Assembly (NCBI RefSeq): GCF_030269925.1
Contig: NC_085118.1
Location: forward strand, 14,939,001-15,003,000
DNA length: 64,000 nt
Direction of reading: 5' to 3'
Origin: Bombyx mori
Lineage: Eukaryota > Arthropoda > Insecta > Lepidoptera > Bombycidae
Shown here piece by piece: positions 1 to 11,249 of this stretch (positions are counted from its first letter, which is position 1; each line of letters starts with the position of its first letter). The translations under genes were made by a program, and so were the position numbers. The notes beneath the pieces were generated by a model. The model had not been told where the DNA came from. It did no database searches and was given only the letters and a program-made list of their open reading frames with translations.

Positions 1-187
1 GGAAACTGGTTTTGTCCGAATTCTTGGCGTTCCGTAGTAATTACGCGGAGGGACTTCGCGAAATCTCGGATCGAATTACACGGAACGGTTTTTTGCTAAT
101 TACAAAACAGTAATCGTTGACTTCCTCACCATTAATTTTTGTTTTTTTTTTCCTTCCTCCGTGAAACAAAATGCGTTTTGTTTGCAG

Positions 188-490
188 GAGCCCTTTTCAA
201 CGGTAGCGTCTTCCGCAATGAGGTTCAATTTAAAATTACGGAAATTGTTTAAACCTATGTTTTTTTGTGAGCGGGCAATGTATCGCGTAGGTAGTTCACG
301 ATACTAAATTTTGCACTTCAATTGTGTTTCATTGCAAATTAGGTAAGAAACACTGTATGTAAGTAAGTACCACCTACATTTGATAGTTTTTTAGTACTGT
401 AATGCTAGGAATAGGACCATAAGAACATTCCCAGCTCACTAAAATTAGGGACTTTTGTAAATTCAGCATTACAATGAATGCTTAAAAATA
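188..490 (+). other. Possible terminal exon and 3'UTR of a gene entering from the left
   Basis: A long pyrimidine tract (about 138-185) ends in TTTGCAG at 181-187, a good splice acceptor. Two frames are open after it: one stops after about 39 codons near 303, the other after about 21 codons near 249. An AATAAA hexamer lies at about 486-491. No conserved domain is visible, so the protein cannot be named. The acceptor is the only strong signal. It could equally be chance in AT-rich DNA. Confidence 0.22.
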
Positions 491-700
491 AATCAATATT
501 TAAAAAAAATTCTGATAATTAATAAACAAACAGGTTTCACTATATTAAATGCGCGATTAAAATAAATCAATAATGAACCTGATGCCACATTTTCCGCGAA
601 AACACGAAAATTTTCACCAAAACCAGCATCCGAAGTACTAGGCGCCCATAAAAACGTGGATGTTTCGTAGAGACACGAGATGCAATGCCTCCGTGAAACT
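306..700. other. AT-rich unique DNA
   Basis: I see no repeat family, RNA gene or convincing ORF here. Several AATAAA-like hexamers occur at about 480-570. Confidence 0.5.
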
Positions 701-856
701 GAAGTTCAGCAGTATCGCGCCGGCTGCAGAGGGCGGCGCACGTGTTTTGAAAGGGAATTTTATTCTCTTATTTCGTTTATACATTTATGTCGCGTGTGTA
801 GTTGTGAACGACAATGTAAATTGAATATGTTTAGTGGTTTTAATGTGAATCTTTGG
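700..856 (+). promoter_or_regulatory. Possible promoter plus untranslated first exon
   Basis: A local CpG/GC-rich patch at about 714-742 (GCGCCGGCTGCAGAGGGCGG) stands out from the AT-rich surroundings. An initiator-like TTCAGCAGT lies just before it. About 110 bp downstream, CTTTG|GTGAGA at 856 is an acceptable splice donor, and there is no long ORF between. This arrangement fits a TATA-less insect promoter with a non-coding first exon. It rests only on composition and a donor-like site. Confidence 0.25.
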
Positions 857-1350
857 TGAGATTTAATACAAATTCGATAAATTGGTTTCTTCAAAAAAAT
901 TTTTTTAATTCGTTATTTTTATTAAGATTCTCTCTCTCTGGTTCGAAGAGTCTGTCTCGTATCGATGGGTGATTAAATTATAAATCATAGTAAAAAGTTA
1001 GAAATTTAAACTACAATATAGAATATACCCCAAAAAAAAAGTTTACATGTATATTATGTATATCTTATTATATTGTCATTTTATAATAATAAAAATGGTC
1101 GATAATTTCTCGAAAGCAATTATATTTATTTTCAATACAAACGTAAATTGACAAATATTAAAATCAGAAACAGTAACTGTACTAAATTCAACATTTTATC
1201 CATTAGTAACGATAAAATATTACCTTAACACATCGTTAATATGATTCAAGTATATCAATAATCGATTAGTGTTATGAAAATCACAATAAACTATAGGGTT
1301 GTCAAACCATTCGTTAATGTGTGTGACATATCTAATATTTTTATGTAATT
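857..1350. other. AT-rich unique DNA
   Basis: Low-complexity AT-rich sequence with no recognisable gene or repeat. Confidence 0.5.
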
Positions 1351-1570
1351 ACTAGCCGTACTCGGCCGCTTCGCTGGGCATTTAAAATTAACATTATTAG
1401 TTATTGTCATTATTATTAGGGAGTCCAACGCTCATATAAATATTAGCCTATCCATTAAGTACATGTATTTTCTACATGGATACCAAGTGTCAAGACCATC
1501 GGAGGCATGGTTCAGTAGTTATAAAGGAACATCCGTAAAAACCACTGTAGATTTATATATTAGTATAGAT
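1351..1570 (+). repeat. RTE-like LINE 3'-end repeat, family F
   Basis: It begins ACTAGCCGTACTCGGCC and ends in a TATATTAGTATAGAT-type tail. Homologous copies lie at 34822-35195 and 51576-51800. An ACTAG start and a short ATA/GAT microsatellite tail are typical of lepidopteran RTE-type LINE 3' ends; the clade assignment is inference. It has no coding capacity. Confidence 0.6.
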
Positions 1571-1639
1571 GAATCAAATGCACGAGTGACTTAAACTGTA
1601 ACTTATGTCATAATAGTGTCATAATTGTTTTACCGTGAC

Positions 1640-1790
1640 CAATTAGTTCACGGCCCACCTGGTGATAAATGGTCAACGGAGCCTATAAATTTCAAAACGT
1701 AAATGTCGCCACTCGCCTTGAGATAGAAGTCGATTCGGTTCGGTAAGCTATTTTGCGGGTTTCATTTTAATACGCAGTGCTATTTCTCGC
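1640..1790 (-). mobile_element. Degenerate Bm1-type SINE fragment
   Basis: It matches the SINE body (CACGGCCCACCTGGTG, then a diverged CCTTGAGATA block) and a short piece of the GCGGGTTT segment. It is heavily diverged and lacks the tRNA-like head. Confidence 0.6.
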
Positions 1791-1793
1791 TCG

Positions 1794-2004
1794 ATGATTT
1801 AGCCCACAGACACAGCTCACTGAGTTTCTCGCCGGATCTTCTCAGTGGGTCGCGTTTCCGATCCGGTGGTAGATTCTGCGAAGCGCTTCTCTTGCTAGAG
1901 TTAGTGTTAGCAACGTCGCCAGGTTTGAGCCCCGTGAGCTCACCTACTTGTTAGGGTTACGCTGATATGATCTCTCAGACCATCAGCTTAGGTAGGAAAA
2001 AAAA
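1794..2004 (+). repeat. LINE 3'-end repeat, family B (BMC1-like)
   Basis: It carries the block CTCGCCGGATCTTCTCAGTG followed by CGATCCGGTGGTAGATTC and ends in an A-run. The same unit occurs at 22598-22770, 28066-28256, 35655-35812, 49583-49935, 58190-58386 and 63040-63127. I believe it is the 3' tail of an abundant lepidopteran L1/BMC1-like LINE; the element name is inference. This copy has the variant GTTACGCTGATA, shared only with the 22.7 kb copy. Confidence 0.65.
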
Positions 2005-2780
2005 GCTTGATACTATCGAGTAGTAGGCTGCCTACTAGGCACATACATACTTAAATTTTGATGAATTTAAATCTCAACATATTGGCATCATTCAATATGA
2101 TTACAACAAATATCGCATACATTACGCCTACCCTTAAAGTGACGTTTTAAACAAGGGTTCATTGGGTCTTATTGCCAAATATAATGTCCGTATTGAATGT
2201 ACATATATTATCTCGGGTTTTCCGATTTACTCTTAATAAAACTATTCTAAAATCCTTCTCGTAATACAACTTCGATATAATGTTGTCTCTAATCCTTTCG
2301 ACGATTTCAAATGCCAACCAATTATTCATTATATTCTTAAACCTTCCTAAATTTCTTAATGTAAGAGTGTTATCCGATGCAATTGAAACTCAACCGTTAT
2401 AAAATAGCTAGTAATAACTAATTGTGACGTTAATATTAAGTCTCCCGTGAGGCTGCCCATAAGATATAGTCACCGAATCAAACAAAAGCTTCAAGCGGAA
2501 CATACGCTGAGCTAAGTAGTGCCAGTTTGCCTATAGAGTTGCGTAACAAAAACATAATTTAAAAACTAAACATCATTATGCAATTCACTTAACACGGCCG
2601 AACAGATCAAAGCGTTCCAACGAATGTCGACGAACGCTAAATTCACTTTAGTTCCATCAACGAAAACGTTTAATCAAACTAAAAAGGTTACGTAGTGCCT
2701 ACGTAAAACAAACATTACGTAGAAACACGAATTACGTATCAATCATTTTAGTACGCGAGCCAGAGTAGCGTTTTGTAACA
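2005..2780. other. Unique DNA without visible genes
   Basis: AT-rich with scattered CG-containing words. No repeat match or supported ORF was seen. Confidence 0.45.
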
Positions 2781-2850
2781 TCACTCTTTAGTAGGATAAT
2801 ACTCTCACTCTTTAGTAGGATAATACCATCACTCTTTAGTAGGATAACAC
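2781..2850. repeat. 24-bp tandem repeat, three units
   Basis: TCACTCTTTAGTAGGATAA recurs at 2781, 2805 and 2829 with a period of 24 bp and few differences between units. It is a minisatellite with no known role. Confidence 0.9.
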
Positions 2851-3235
2851 GGGCATGTATTCTTCATCAGGGTAATTGTAGTAATTAATTGAGTTCCCGT
2901 ATTTAGTACCAACGATAGAAAAACGAACATGACCTAACTGTTATTACCTATTTGCCTAAAACCGCCTTGGAACATGAGGATGAGATTGCGTTGCAATTGC
3001 AATTGTGTTGATAGATAGATAGCAGTGAAACCCGTGAGGGTTTCCTACAGATCATATCACCAATACTCATGCTGGTAACCCAGGGTTTCGGAGTCAGCGA
3101 TAAACAGTAGTAGCAGTAGTTCAAAGCCGGTCCCATATGTACTTCCCCAGCCAGACAAACAGATTAGTATCTTTAGAATAGTATCTTTATCCAGATTTAT
3201 CGGACCTAGTTTTAATACGTTCACAGCCATGATGC

Positions 3236-3484
3236 CCTACGTGGCGCACTAAAGTAATTATGTCGATTTCTCTCTTCGACTTCTTACTAAGGCGCCGAAA
3301 TATCTAATCGACTCTGGGAGAGACGAATCCGAAGATACTGACAATGAATCTATTTCCAAGAGACCTAAAAGACTAAAGCGTACATTAACAAACAAAAGAA
3401 GGCAACGTTAGGCAATCCAGGCGCTTAGTAACAGAAATTGACATAATTACTTTAGTGCGCCGCGTAGGTCACCGGTGACCTACG
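3236..3484. mobile_element. Small inverted-repeat element with a basic ORF and a palindromic end
   Basis: The 36-bp segment 3236-3271 matches the reverse complement of 3433-3468 at about 34 of 36 positions. The right arm runs into a perfect 22-bp palindrome at 3463-3484 centred on ACCGGT. The interior frame 3253-3411 (+) is open and ends in a stop. It is acidic around residues 18-27 (RDESEDTDNE) and then strongly basic (KRPKRLKRTLTNKRRQR). This looks like a mini DNA transposon keeping a scrap of its transposase. No clear target duplication was found, so the superfamily is unknown. Confidence 0.5.
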
Positions 3485-3867
3485 ATTACATGGTAGTCAG
3501 TGTTTAACTCCATCTCGTTGCTAATACGCCCTAAGGAACAATAACAATAGTAAGGTACATCGAATCACAAACACGTTAAAAACAACAAAACAATATTGAT
3601 AAAATTTTAATTAAAAACGAGATTTCGGATTTCCAATATCAAAAAAAATAAAAGAGTCAACACAACAACTTCTGTGCTACTGTAAAACGGTAGAACGGAA
3701 GTAAATATAGCTACGAGCTTTTCAACATGTTCCGGGTAACAAAGCAGAAACAACCGTACTAATTAATTATTATTCTCGCAGGCTAACTATGTAAATACTA
3801 GTAATAAACCGCTGCCTGTATATCAGAGTTCGTGATACACACGGTGGATTCGTTTGGTTAATGTTTC

Positions 3868-3985
3868 CAAAGTTATGTCTCAAGATCGGTGGCGGCACAT
3901 AAGTTGTTGATGCTAATGGGCTCCGATAACATAACACCAAGTGAGCTGTGAGATTGTTGACATATCTAAGCAAAAAAAAACTTTT
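3868..3985 (+). mobile_element. Degenerate Bm1-type SINE 3' fragment
   Basis: It matches the SINE 3' region: TATGTCTCAAGATCGGTGGC, ATGGGCTCCG, GTGAGCTGTGAGAT and the tail TCTAAGCAAAAAAAAAC. It is diverged and 5'-truncated. Confidence 0.65.
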
Positions 3986-4539
3986 TTTTTATACTTTATT
4001 TTTAAATTGGTATTGTTAGCATAGTTATACTTCTATGAATGCGGTATTTTCTTGTAAGGGAGTGTACATGCTAAATATCATTTAGTAGTATCTTAAAGAT
4101 ACTTCTATTGTATTCCTTTGTTGGAAAACCTAAATAAATAAAGCGGTTTCAGGGCAACGTGCATACCGTGCCCTAATTAGATAGATTGTAATTAGTGCTC
4201 ACAGCCTATCAACTGTGTATTACTATTCGCGATGTACAGTGATAGTCTGAGTTCGAGACTATCTTTTTACTGACTTGTACCGGTAATTTCAATGCAGTAG
4301 GTGTTAAGCAATGCCATTCGCAAAAATTTCATCAATCTATTTTGGTGCACGCGCGTTCTGTTTTTATATTTTATTTGATTTAGTTAAAACTTTGTAACTT
4401 TACTTTTGATAATTCAGTGTCACCAATGACGCGCCTATTGTTACAACCAATGCGTATATTGCAGATAAAATTTCGTCACAACAAACTGTAACTTATAAGA
4501 GACGATATAGTTTCACACATAAAAATTGCTAGTCAATCC
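3986..4539. other. Unique AT-rich DNA
   Basis: A TAAATAAATAAAG motif near 4130-4141 may be the eroded tail of a LINE. Nothing else was recognised. Confidence 0.4.
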
Positions 4540-4690
4540 ATCGGGCCGTGAGTCTCGGAAGCAATAAACGCGATCGCCCGACAACATACACTAATGAAAT
4601 TTATAATCCATAAACCGGGCCGCGCTCACGTTGTTTTATAAAGTGTAATAATCATAAAACCACCATCGGCCGCGCGCAAATTCGAACGAA
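4540..4690. promoter_or_regulatory. Candidate conserved cis-regulatory block
   Basis: Two CpG-rich blocks (about 4542-4580 and 4615-4680) surround AT-rich homeodomain- or Caudal-like words (TTTATAATCCATAAA, TTTTATAAAG, ATCATAAAA). It matches none of the repeat families in the window and has no long ORF. A regulatory role is inferred from composition only. Confidence 0.2.
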
Positions 4691-6065
4691 GAGTAAAATT
4701 CCTTCGTACGTTACACGTTAATCGAAAATTGTGAATGCCTTGAGTGAGAAAATAAAAGTGAAAAGCCATTATTAATGAGTGACTTTTGTCGTAATCTGCA
4801 TTTTGTCGGGCCTGGTCAAACCTGTTACTTTTTGGACATGTATTTTTCATAGAGCTTCAATATTTCTTAGAAGAATTTCGATTGTCAATCGATTTGGTAC
4901 AATTATATCAAATTAAAGACAGTGAAATGTTTAAGAGATATCAAAAATACCATTTTTACATCGTTTTTCGAATGATTGTTCAAGAACAAAACCTTGCTCG
5001 CCCACAAATGACGTTATCACATCTTTTCTTCAGAAATAAGGTCAAAGTAAGCTTTGATTTTTTTTTTCGAGTGTCCTAGTGAAGTGAGTTTGAGAATAGC
5101 TTAGATTCATAATTTGGTACACTGAAAAATGACTTTTAATAAAAAAAAATGTTAACAAAAGCTTGGAAATTTTAGATTTCGGAAAATTCCGATCATCTGT
5201 CGGATCCGCTAGTATTGTATATAAGTAAGAGTTTTTTTAGCCTTTTGTCTCTCTATCACCAGGCATATAATTCGTAATCCATACAATGTTTATTTTTTTC
5301 ATGCTAAGCATCCGTTGGGGGTTATAGATTTTATAACGTAAATATCATCACCAACCTTAAAACATGAGGCTAGATAAACCTTTATTAATATTATAAAAGC
5401 GATAGATCGTATGTTTGGACATTTAATACACAAACAGGAGAACCCGGATTTGGATAAAACACAGAAATATAACTTACAATCCGGACTAAGACCAAGCATT
5501 TTTTCGTTGTAAATCACAAGACCTAATCAACGCTGGGTATCTTTGCTGTAGTAAATAAGACAGTGTGTTCGGTGGTTCATGATATTAAGTACCAACACAT
5601 ACACAAAATGATTCGATAGCTTACAAACTAGATAAATGATACACAAAACTCTTTGTCCTGAGAAAATACAACGGGATACATTCTTTCTGAATCACGCAAA
5701 GTGTGTAACCTTAGTAGGATGTTTTTTTTTTTTTTTTAAGTTTTAAACCTATATAATATTATTATGATTATTCGTAATAAATCTCACCGAATATATCAAA
5801 ATCATCCGTCGCGCTTACACGTGACGCGTGATCCGGGAAGGACTGACCTAATAAATGTGTGCGTAATTAGCCGGGACATCGGAGACAAATCTACGGTTAC
5901 CTCATTATATCCGGGCCGGACCGGGTCTAATGACCGGCTTATCAACAGCGCGTTTGTTGTGTGTCAGTTCCTTAAATAGTATTTTTGTGGTCGAATATTT
6001 AATTTTAATTGTTCTACGAATGTAACGGCAAGTGCAGTGTGGGAAGACAATCGACCAGATTTTTC
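4691..6065. other. Unique DNA with one CpG-rich island
   Basis: Most is AT-rich without genes. The segment 5790-5960 is distinctly CpG-rich (words such as CCGGGCCGGACCGGGTC) and is not one of the repeats seen elsewhere. It could be a regulatory block, but nothing in the sequence proves it. Confidence 0.3.
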
Positions 6066-6300
6066 TTTTTATTGCTTTGATGGGTGGACGAGTTCACAGC
6101 CAACCTGGTGTTAAGTGGTTACTGGAGCCCGTAGACGTCTACAATATAAATGCGCCACCCACCTTGAGATATAAGTTCTAAGGTCTCAGTATAGTTACAA
6201 CGGCTGCCCCGCCCTTCAAACCGAAACGCATTACTGCTTCATGGCAGAAATAAGCAGGGTGGCTGTACCTACCCGCGCGGACTCACAAGACTCACAAGAC
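6066..6300 (-). mobile_element. Bm1-type SINE, 5'-truncated
   Basis: On the minus strand it runs from the CCGCGCGGGTAGGTAC block to the tail (read here as TTTTTATTGC). The tRNA-like head and middle section are missing. Confidence 0.9.
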
Positions 6301-6304
6301 TTAA

Positions 6305-6426
6305 TGAGAATGGCTGGGTCACGTTAGATACAGGTGGCAACGGATCGATTGGATCGATTGGATCGATTGGAAAGGCCTATTTTCAGCAGTGAACAGATAT
6401 ATGCTGAGATGATGATGATGATGATA
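6305..6426 (+). pseudogene. RTE LINE C-terminal and 3'-end fragment
   Basis: The frame reads AGSR, a stop, IQVATDR, then the tail AAAGGCCTATTTTCAGCAGT and a (GAT)n run. This matches the end of the better-preserved RTE fragment at 59784-60113 (AGSRWMQVA…). A 9-bp unit (GGATCGATT) is present three times at about 6343-6369, an expansion inside the coding tail. It is non-functional: the stop replaces the W of AGSRW. Confidence 0.7.
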
Positions 6427-6837
6427 ACTTTGAAATTTTTATTCGAGCACACGAAGACAAATGAAAGAAGTCGCATTTTTTGTTTTAGGATTCTTCGTAA
6501 TGTTGTCAAATCCGTGATACTAAATCGAAACGTTGTTAAAATACAGTCCGGGTCACGCTTCCGTGTAACTGCTCTATCATTCTGAACGAAGACTTAGTTT
6601 GCTAAGGGTCGCGTTTAATTAATTTTAAAGACGGACCATCCGACTGGCTCGTCTATCGATTCGCATTCGCGTTTCGACCCTTGGCCTATATAGAATTTAG
6701 TTTGATGATTAACCGAGTCAATGTTGAGTTACCAAAACGTGTGACAGTAATTTTTACTACGATGTATTTGTAAATGGTATCCTTAATCTACCAAAACATT
6801 CATTCATACGTATTAATATCGTATTGTCGTAAACTAT
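6427..6837. other. Unique DNA
   Basis: No repeat or supported gene was seen between the RTE fragment and the next SINE. Confidence 0.4.
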
Positions 6838-7080
6838 TTTTTTTTATTGCTTAGATGGTTGGACGAGCTCACAGCCCGCCTGGTGTTAGTGGTTACTGGA
6901 GCCCATAGACATCTACAACGTAAATGCGCCACCCACCTTGAGATATAAGTTCTAAGGTCTCAGTATAGTTACAACGGCTGCCCCGCCCTTCAAACCGAAA
7001 CGCATTACTGCTTCACGGCAGAAATAGGCAAGGCGGTGGTACCTGCCCGTGATGACTCACTAAAGGTCCTACCACCAGTA
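6838..7080 (-). mobile_element. Bm1-type SINE, 5'-truncated
   Basis: It runs from the poly-T-side TTTTTATTGCTTAGATGG to ACCACCAGTA and lacks the head and middle section. It belongs to the subfamily with the GCGCCACCCACCTTGAGATA block. Confidence 0.93.
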
Positions 7081-7470
7081 AATTTATTTAATATTGTTGT
7101 ACAATTATTGTAGGTTTGAAAACATCTCAAACACTAAAACGATAAATTCTCTCATTTGTTATCGAGTGTTGATTGAATTACGGAAGTGAATGTGATAGTG
7201 CATTTGAACACTACTTCATCGAGACATAATGTGTGACGTCATAGATAGCTTATCTCTTCCATTTTTCGATGACCACCCAGACGTTTGTCTGTCATTTAAA
7301 ATCAGAATAAGATAAAATATACTATCCATAATCACAAAGATAACATTGTAACTTCCATTACCACTGAGGTTTTTAATTTCGTATGAGTAACCAGTAACTC
7401 CAATGCATCAGTCATAATAATGCGTTTCCTGGTGTAGGTATTTTAATTTATGTCTCTATTTCTGTAATCA
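7081..7470. other. Unique DNA
   Basis: AT-rich spacer between two SINEs. Nothing was recognised. Confidence 0.4.
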
Positions 7471-7640
7471 TTTTTTTTTATTGCTTAGATGGGTAGACGA
7501 GCTCACAACCCGCCTGGTGTTAAGTGGTTACTGGAGCCCATAGATATCTACAACGTAAATCCGCCACACACCTTGAGATAAAAGATGCAAGGTCTCAGTA
7601 TAGTTACAACGGCTGCCCCACCCTTCAAACCGAAACGCAT
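7471..7640 (-). mobile_element. Bm1-type SINE, 3' half only
   Basis: It contains the tail, the GGAGCCCATAGATATCTACA block and the AACGGCTGCCCCACC block, and ends at AAACCGAAACGCATT. Confidence 0.92.
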
Positions 7641-8020
7641 TTGATTCTATTCTTCAGTAATGTTTAATTTTATAATCGTACCTGAACTCCTTTTTTTGTA
7701 TTGTAATACGGACAAGAGAGAATACACTTTATTGGACACCAAAACACAATTTACATTTAAAAACATTCAACAAGTAGATACATTTGTACAATATGCGGTA
7801 TTATCGCTAAAAGCGATCTCTTCCAGACAACCGTTTAATTTACAGAAATATACAGATAAGAAGAAAAAACACTTGGCTTAAAGGTGTCGTTAACAGGAGA
7901 CACAATCTTAAAAAAAAAAAAAGTGTTGTAATAATTTTTCATATCAATAACGTAATGCCAATCTAATGTTGAGTAACAACAAGAATCTATTGTCTTAGTA
8001 ATCTATTATAGCAAAGCAAC

Positions 8021-8266
8021 GGTCGTCTGGTGTAGTGGTAAGTGACATGGTCACTACACAAGGGGGGTCGCGGGTTCGAATCCCGCCAAGGGAAGATATT
8101 TGTATGATAAATATAAATGTCTTTTCCAGGGTTATGGATGTATATTAAATATATGTACGTGTATAATAAAAATCTTACATTTATATCCGTTATCTGGTAC
8201 CTGTAGCACAAGTTCTTTACGAACTTATCACGGGACCAGTTAACGTGGCGTGATTGTTAGTAAATA
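8021..8266 (+). mobile_element. tRNA-derived SINE (second family)
   Basis: The head has an RNA polymerase III A box (TGGTGTAGTGGTA, 8028-8040) and B box (GGTTCGAATCC, 8073-8083). The body is not tRNA-like and ends TTATCACGGGACCAG … GTTAGTAAAT. A second copy lies at 45110-45353 with near-identical order and length (about 245 bp). The body continues past a tRNA length, so this is a SINE, not a tRNA gene. The promoter boxes are internal and intact in this copy. Confidence 0.85.
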
Positions 8267-9449
8267 TAAAAAAAATATAAAGCCACAAAATTATTCAAAA
8301 TAATATCGCCTGAAGATCAAAACTGATTACATTAGACGCCATTTAATAATCACAGTCGTCTGCCTTCGACGCAGTAAAGCGCAAATGAGCCTATAAATTT
8401 TTAATGTCTTCACAAAACACTGTTCATTTAGTCCCTTTGTGAATGAGCTAGCGTAGCGGGTTACGCCGTAGCGTAGTTACGTAGCGATCTGTAGCAATAT
8501 TGAAGTATAATAAATTTGATACTTTATGACGTTTTGGAGTTAATTGAGGTATTTCTCTTCAGAATTAATAAATGGACAGGCTTTGGTGTTCATTGAATAT
8601 AGTTTCGAATCTAATTACTCGAGTTATGCGAATTTCAATTGTATCATCTTTGGCTTAATTGGTAAGAAGCCCGATATACTCTTAGTAAAATAACCGTCTT
8701 CATTGTTTTTTCAAAGAGCCATCACGGCTTCCATCAATAAGATATAACCTGTGTAGTAAAATGTATTTAGCATTTTCTTCGGTCATCATGAGTCGTAAAT
8801 AAAATTAAAAGGACTTTTACTTTTTTTTCTGGAAAAAATTGTAGACTGTACCCACAATATCCAAATATCGACAAGTAAAACCTTACTCCTCCGTTACCAC
8901 GAAAACCGTAATGCATTCGAAACATCAGAAATAATGAGTAATACAGAAATAATGATAATTAAGACGTGAGGTTAAACCGTAAAATTAGTTTTAATTGTAA
9001 AATGTATTTAATAGCAAAATCAAACCTGTAAATTTTGTAAATTTACATAATCTCTTTTCGGTATGATCGGTGAGTGCGTCAGCCGTAATATAACTTGATG
9101 GCTTAAAATACTAATTGTTTCGGGTTCAACGGCATTACTTGATAAATATTCGATGCATTTGAACTCAAATCTGAAAGGAGGTGTCGGCATTAACTCTGCG
9201 TACTCTTAATGATCTCTCGCACCAGTAACGAAGTTTTATTCATTAATCTATATATATAAAAAAATTGTGAGCCCACATAGGTTAGTTTCAACGCTCTTCT
9301 AATTATAATCGAGAAGCTAATACGTAATTTCTGAATAATAACAGTACAAAAACCTTGACCTTATATCTTCAGGGAGACTATGACATTTGTCTTTGAAGTT
9401 CGGTAATTCGTGCGTATCTACGGAAATAAAATAAATCTAAAAAAAAAAA
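8267..9449. other. Unique AT-rich DNA
   Basis: About 1.2 kb without a recognised repeat or gene. A short direct duplication around ATAATGA occurs near 8930-8960. Confidence 0.4.
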
Positions 9450-9832
9450 TTTGTGGTATCGTGGGACTCCGTATAGGAACGAAGTTCCTTATTATATATA
9501 CATACATACATTACCATGATTTGTTTATTGATAAATAAAAAAAAACTACAAAGTTATCAACTTTATTTTATTTTCACAATGATTTATAAAAAATATATAA
9601 TAATAATAATATACAAAGAAACAGCTATTTATATGAATAATAATAACTGTTATCACGTAGACTATACATTAGACACTGTACAGCCATCATACTAAGACAT
9701 ACTTTATACATATCTATCTATAAATAAGACTATCTATAGACTTTATACATAAATAATAAAAATCTTACGTTACGGATGCTTTTTTCCTGTTAGGGTACCG
9801 CATCGTCCCATAAGGAACTTCGTTCCAAAAAA
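9450..9832. mobile_element. Non-coding element with GGAACGAAGTTCC inverted ends
   Basis: The 16-bp sequence at 9476-9491 (GGAACGAAGTTCCTTA) is repeated inverted at 9811-9826. The flanking words GTCGTGGGAC and CGCATCGTCCCA also face each other. The interior is AT-rich and non-coding. A sister copy with conserved ends and diverged interior lies at 37685-38078. It looks like a MITE-type or other non-autonomous element; I cannot name the superfamily. Confidence 0.65.
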
Positions 9833-11249
9833 AAATTTAAGGTACTTTCCTAAAACGTCGCGCAATAAACAGAGCGACATCATTTCCATGGACCGTATAC
9901 AATTATAAACCTACGCAAAATAGCTTTATAAATTACGCAGCAGAGACTCCTAACGCTCGAATCGTTAAAGCTAAGTCGCGGAGCAGTAAAACCTTCGAAA
10001 TTCCGCGTTTCATAGCTCAATACAAACTTTGTATGTACCTACCCGTTGAGTCGTGTAATAAATCAGTGAAACAATCGACGCTGTAACGATTCTCGCCGCT
10101 CGTTTTATAGCCCAACAAAACTGTTGCAGTGCATAGCTTTAATGATTATTGCTCTATATTTAAGAACTGGAATTAGATAATCGTCCCATTATCATTTATC
10201 ACATCATCGACATGATTCTCATGTGAATTCATTTTGTAGTATGTTAAAGATTGTTTTCGTAAAATATGTTTAATAAAAAGGATAAGCACGTTACAATTAT
10301 TAAATGAAATTAAAAATTATTTGTTCATTGCGTGTCGAATGAAAGACAAATAAATATCACACGCCGCACGATGTTCGCAGCCTTTTACTATAAAGAACAA
10401 GAACATACAAGATAAGCGTAAAATGAACGGTATAACCCAGAATAAAATAAAAACAGACTTATTAGTTCCTAATATGAAAAAATAAATAATCCATTTTCTA
10501 ATTAAATGAAACCCATTCCATTAAAAATGGTAGAATTTATTATCTCATTTTGAAATTAATTGTACGGTATAGCAGTATTTAGTAATTTCTTAAAAATTAG
10601 TCACTGACATCGCCGAAGCTTACGAGCATGTGTAAGATTATGAAATCGAATATATGATTCTGGGTCTAAACCTTTGAGCATAAATGGATGCTTATTTTAT
10701 AAAGCATTTAAAAATTATACATTGTATATTTTCCGTTATAGGATTTGATTTGATATCGCCATATCCATAAGTACATATAACTGAACACCAAAAATATTAG
10801 ATCTTCATTGTTGAAACACATAATTTTAATATTATAATATACTCCTAAATTTTGTTATCGTGCCAATAACAATTTTTTATTTTAGTAGCACGTGTTTGTT
10901 TTACAATCAATCTCGGTTTTCTTACGTGATCCATAAATTACGGTAATACCCTAATCTCAACGCATTCAGTAAACTGTACGTAATATAAATCGTAATTAAT
11001 TATGAATAATTGAATAACAGTACTATTAGAGTAATGACCTTTTTATGTGTTCAGAGATTTTCAAACTAGGATTAAGTAACAGTTATGTGGTTTCATTTAC
11101 GAAATATTTACAATGTTTTATATTATTCGCGGTTTTCGTGGTGGCTGATGATACATAACTAGTACATGACTAACTATGATAAAATACATTAAAGGATATT
11201 TATAAGAAGAATAATATTATTATAGGTAATATTATAATAGTGATAGGTA
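9833..11249. other. Unique AT-rich DNA
   Basis: No repeats or credible ORFs. The 9840-10090 part is richer in CG words than the rest. Confidence 0.4.

Noticed and set aside
2781..2850. A CRISPR array or operator cluster
   Set aside because: Only three directly adjacent 24-bp units with no spacers.
8021..8095. A tRNA gene
   Set aside because: A and B boxes are present, but the sequence does not form a convincing mature tRNA and continues into a body shared with 45110-45353. It is a SINE head.
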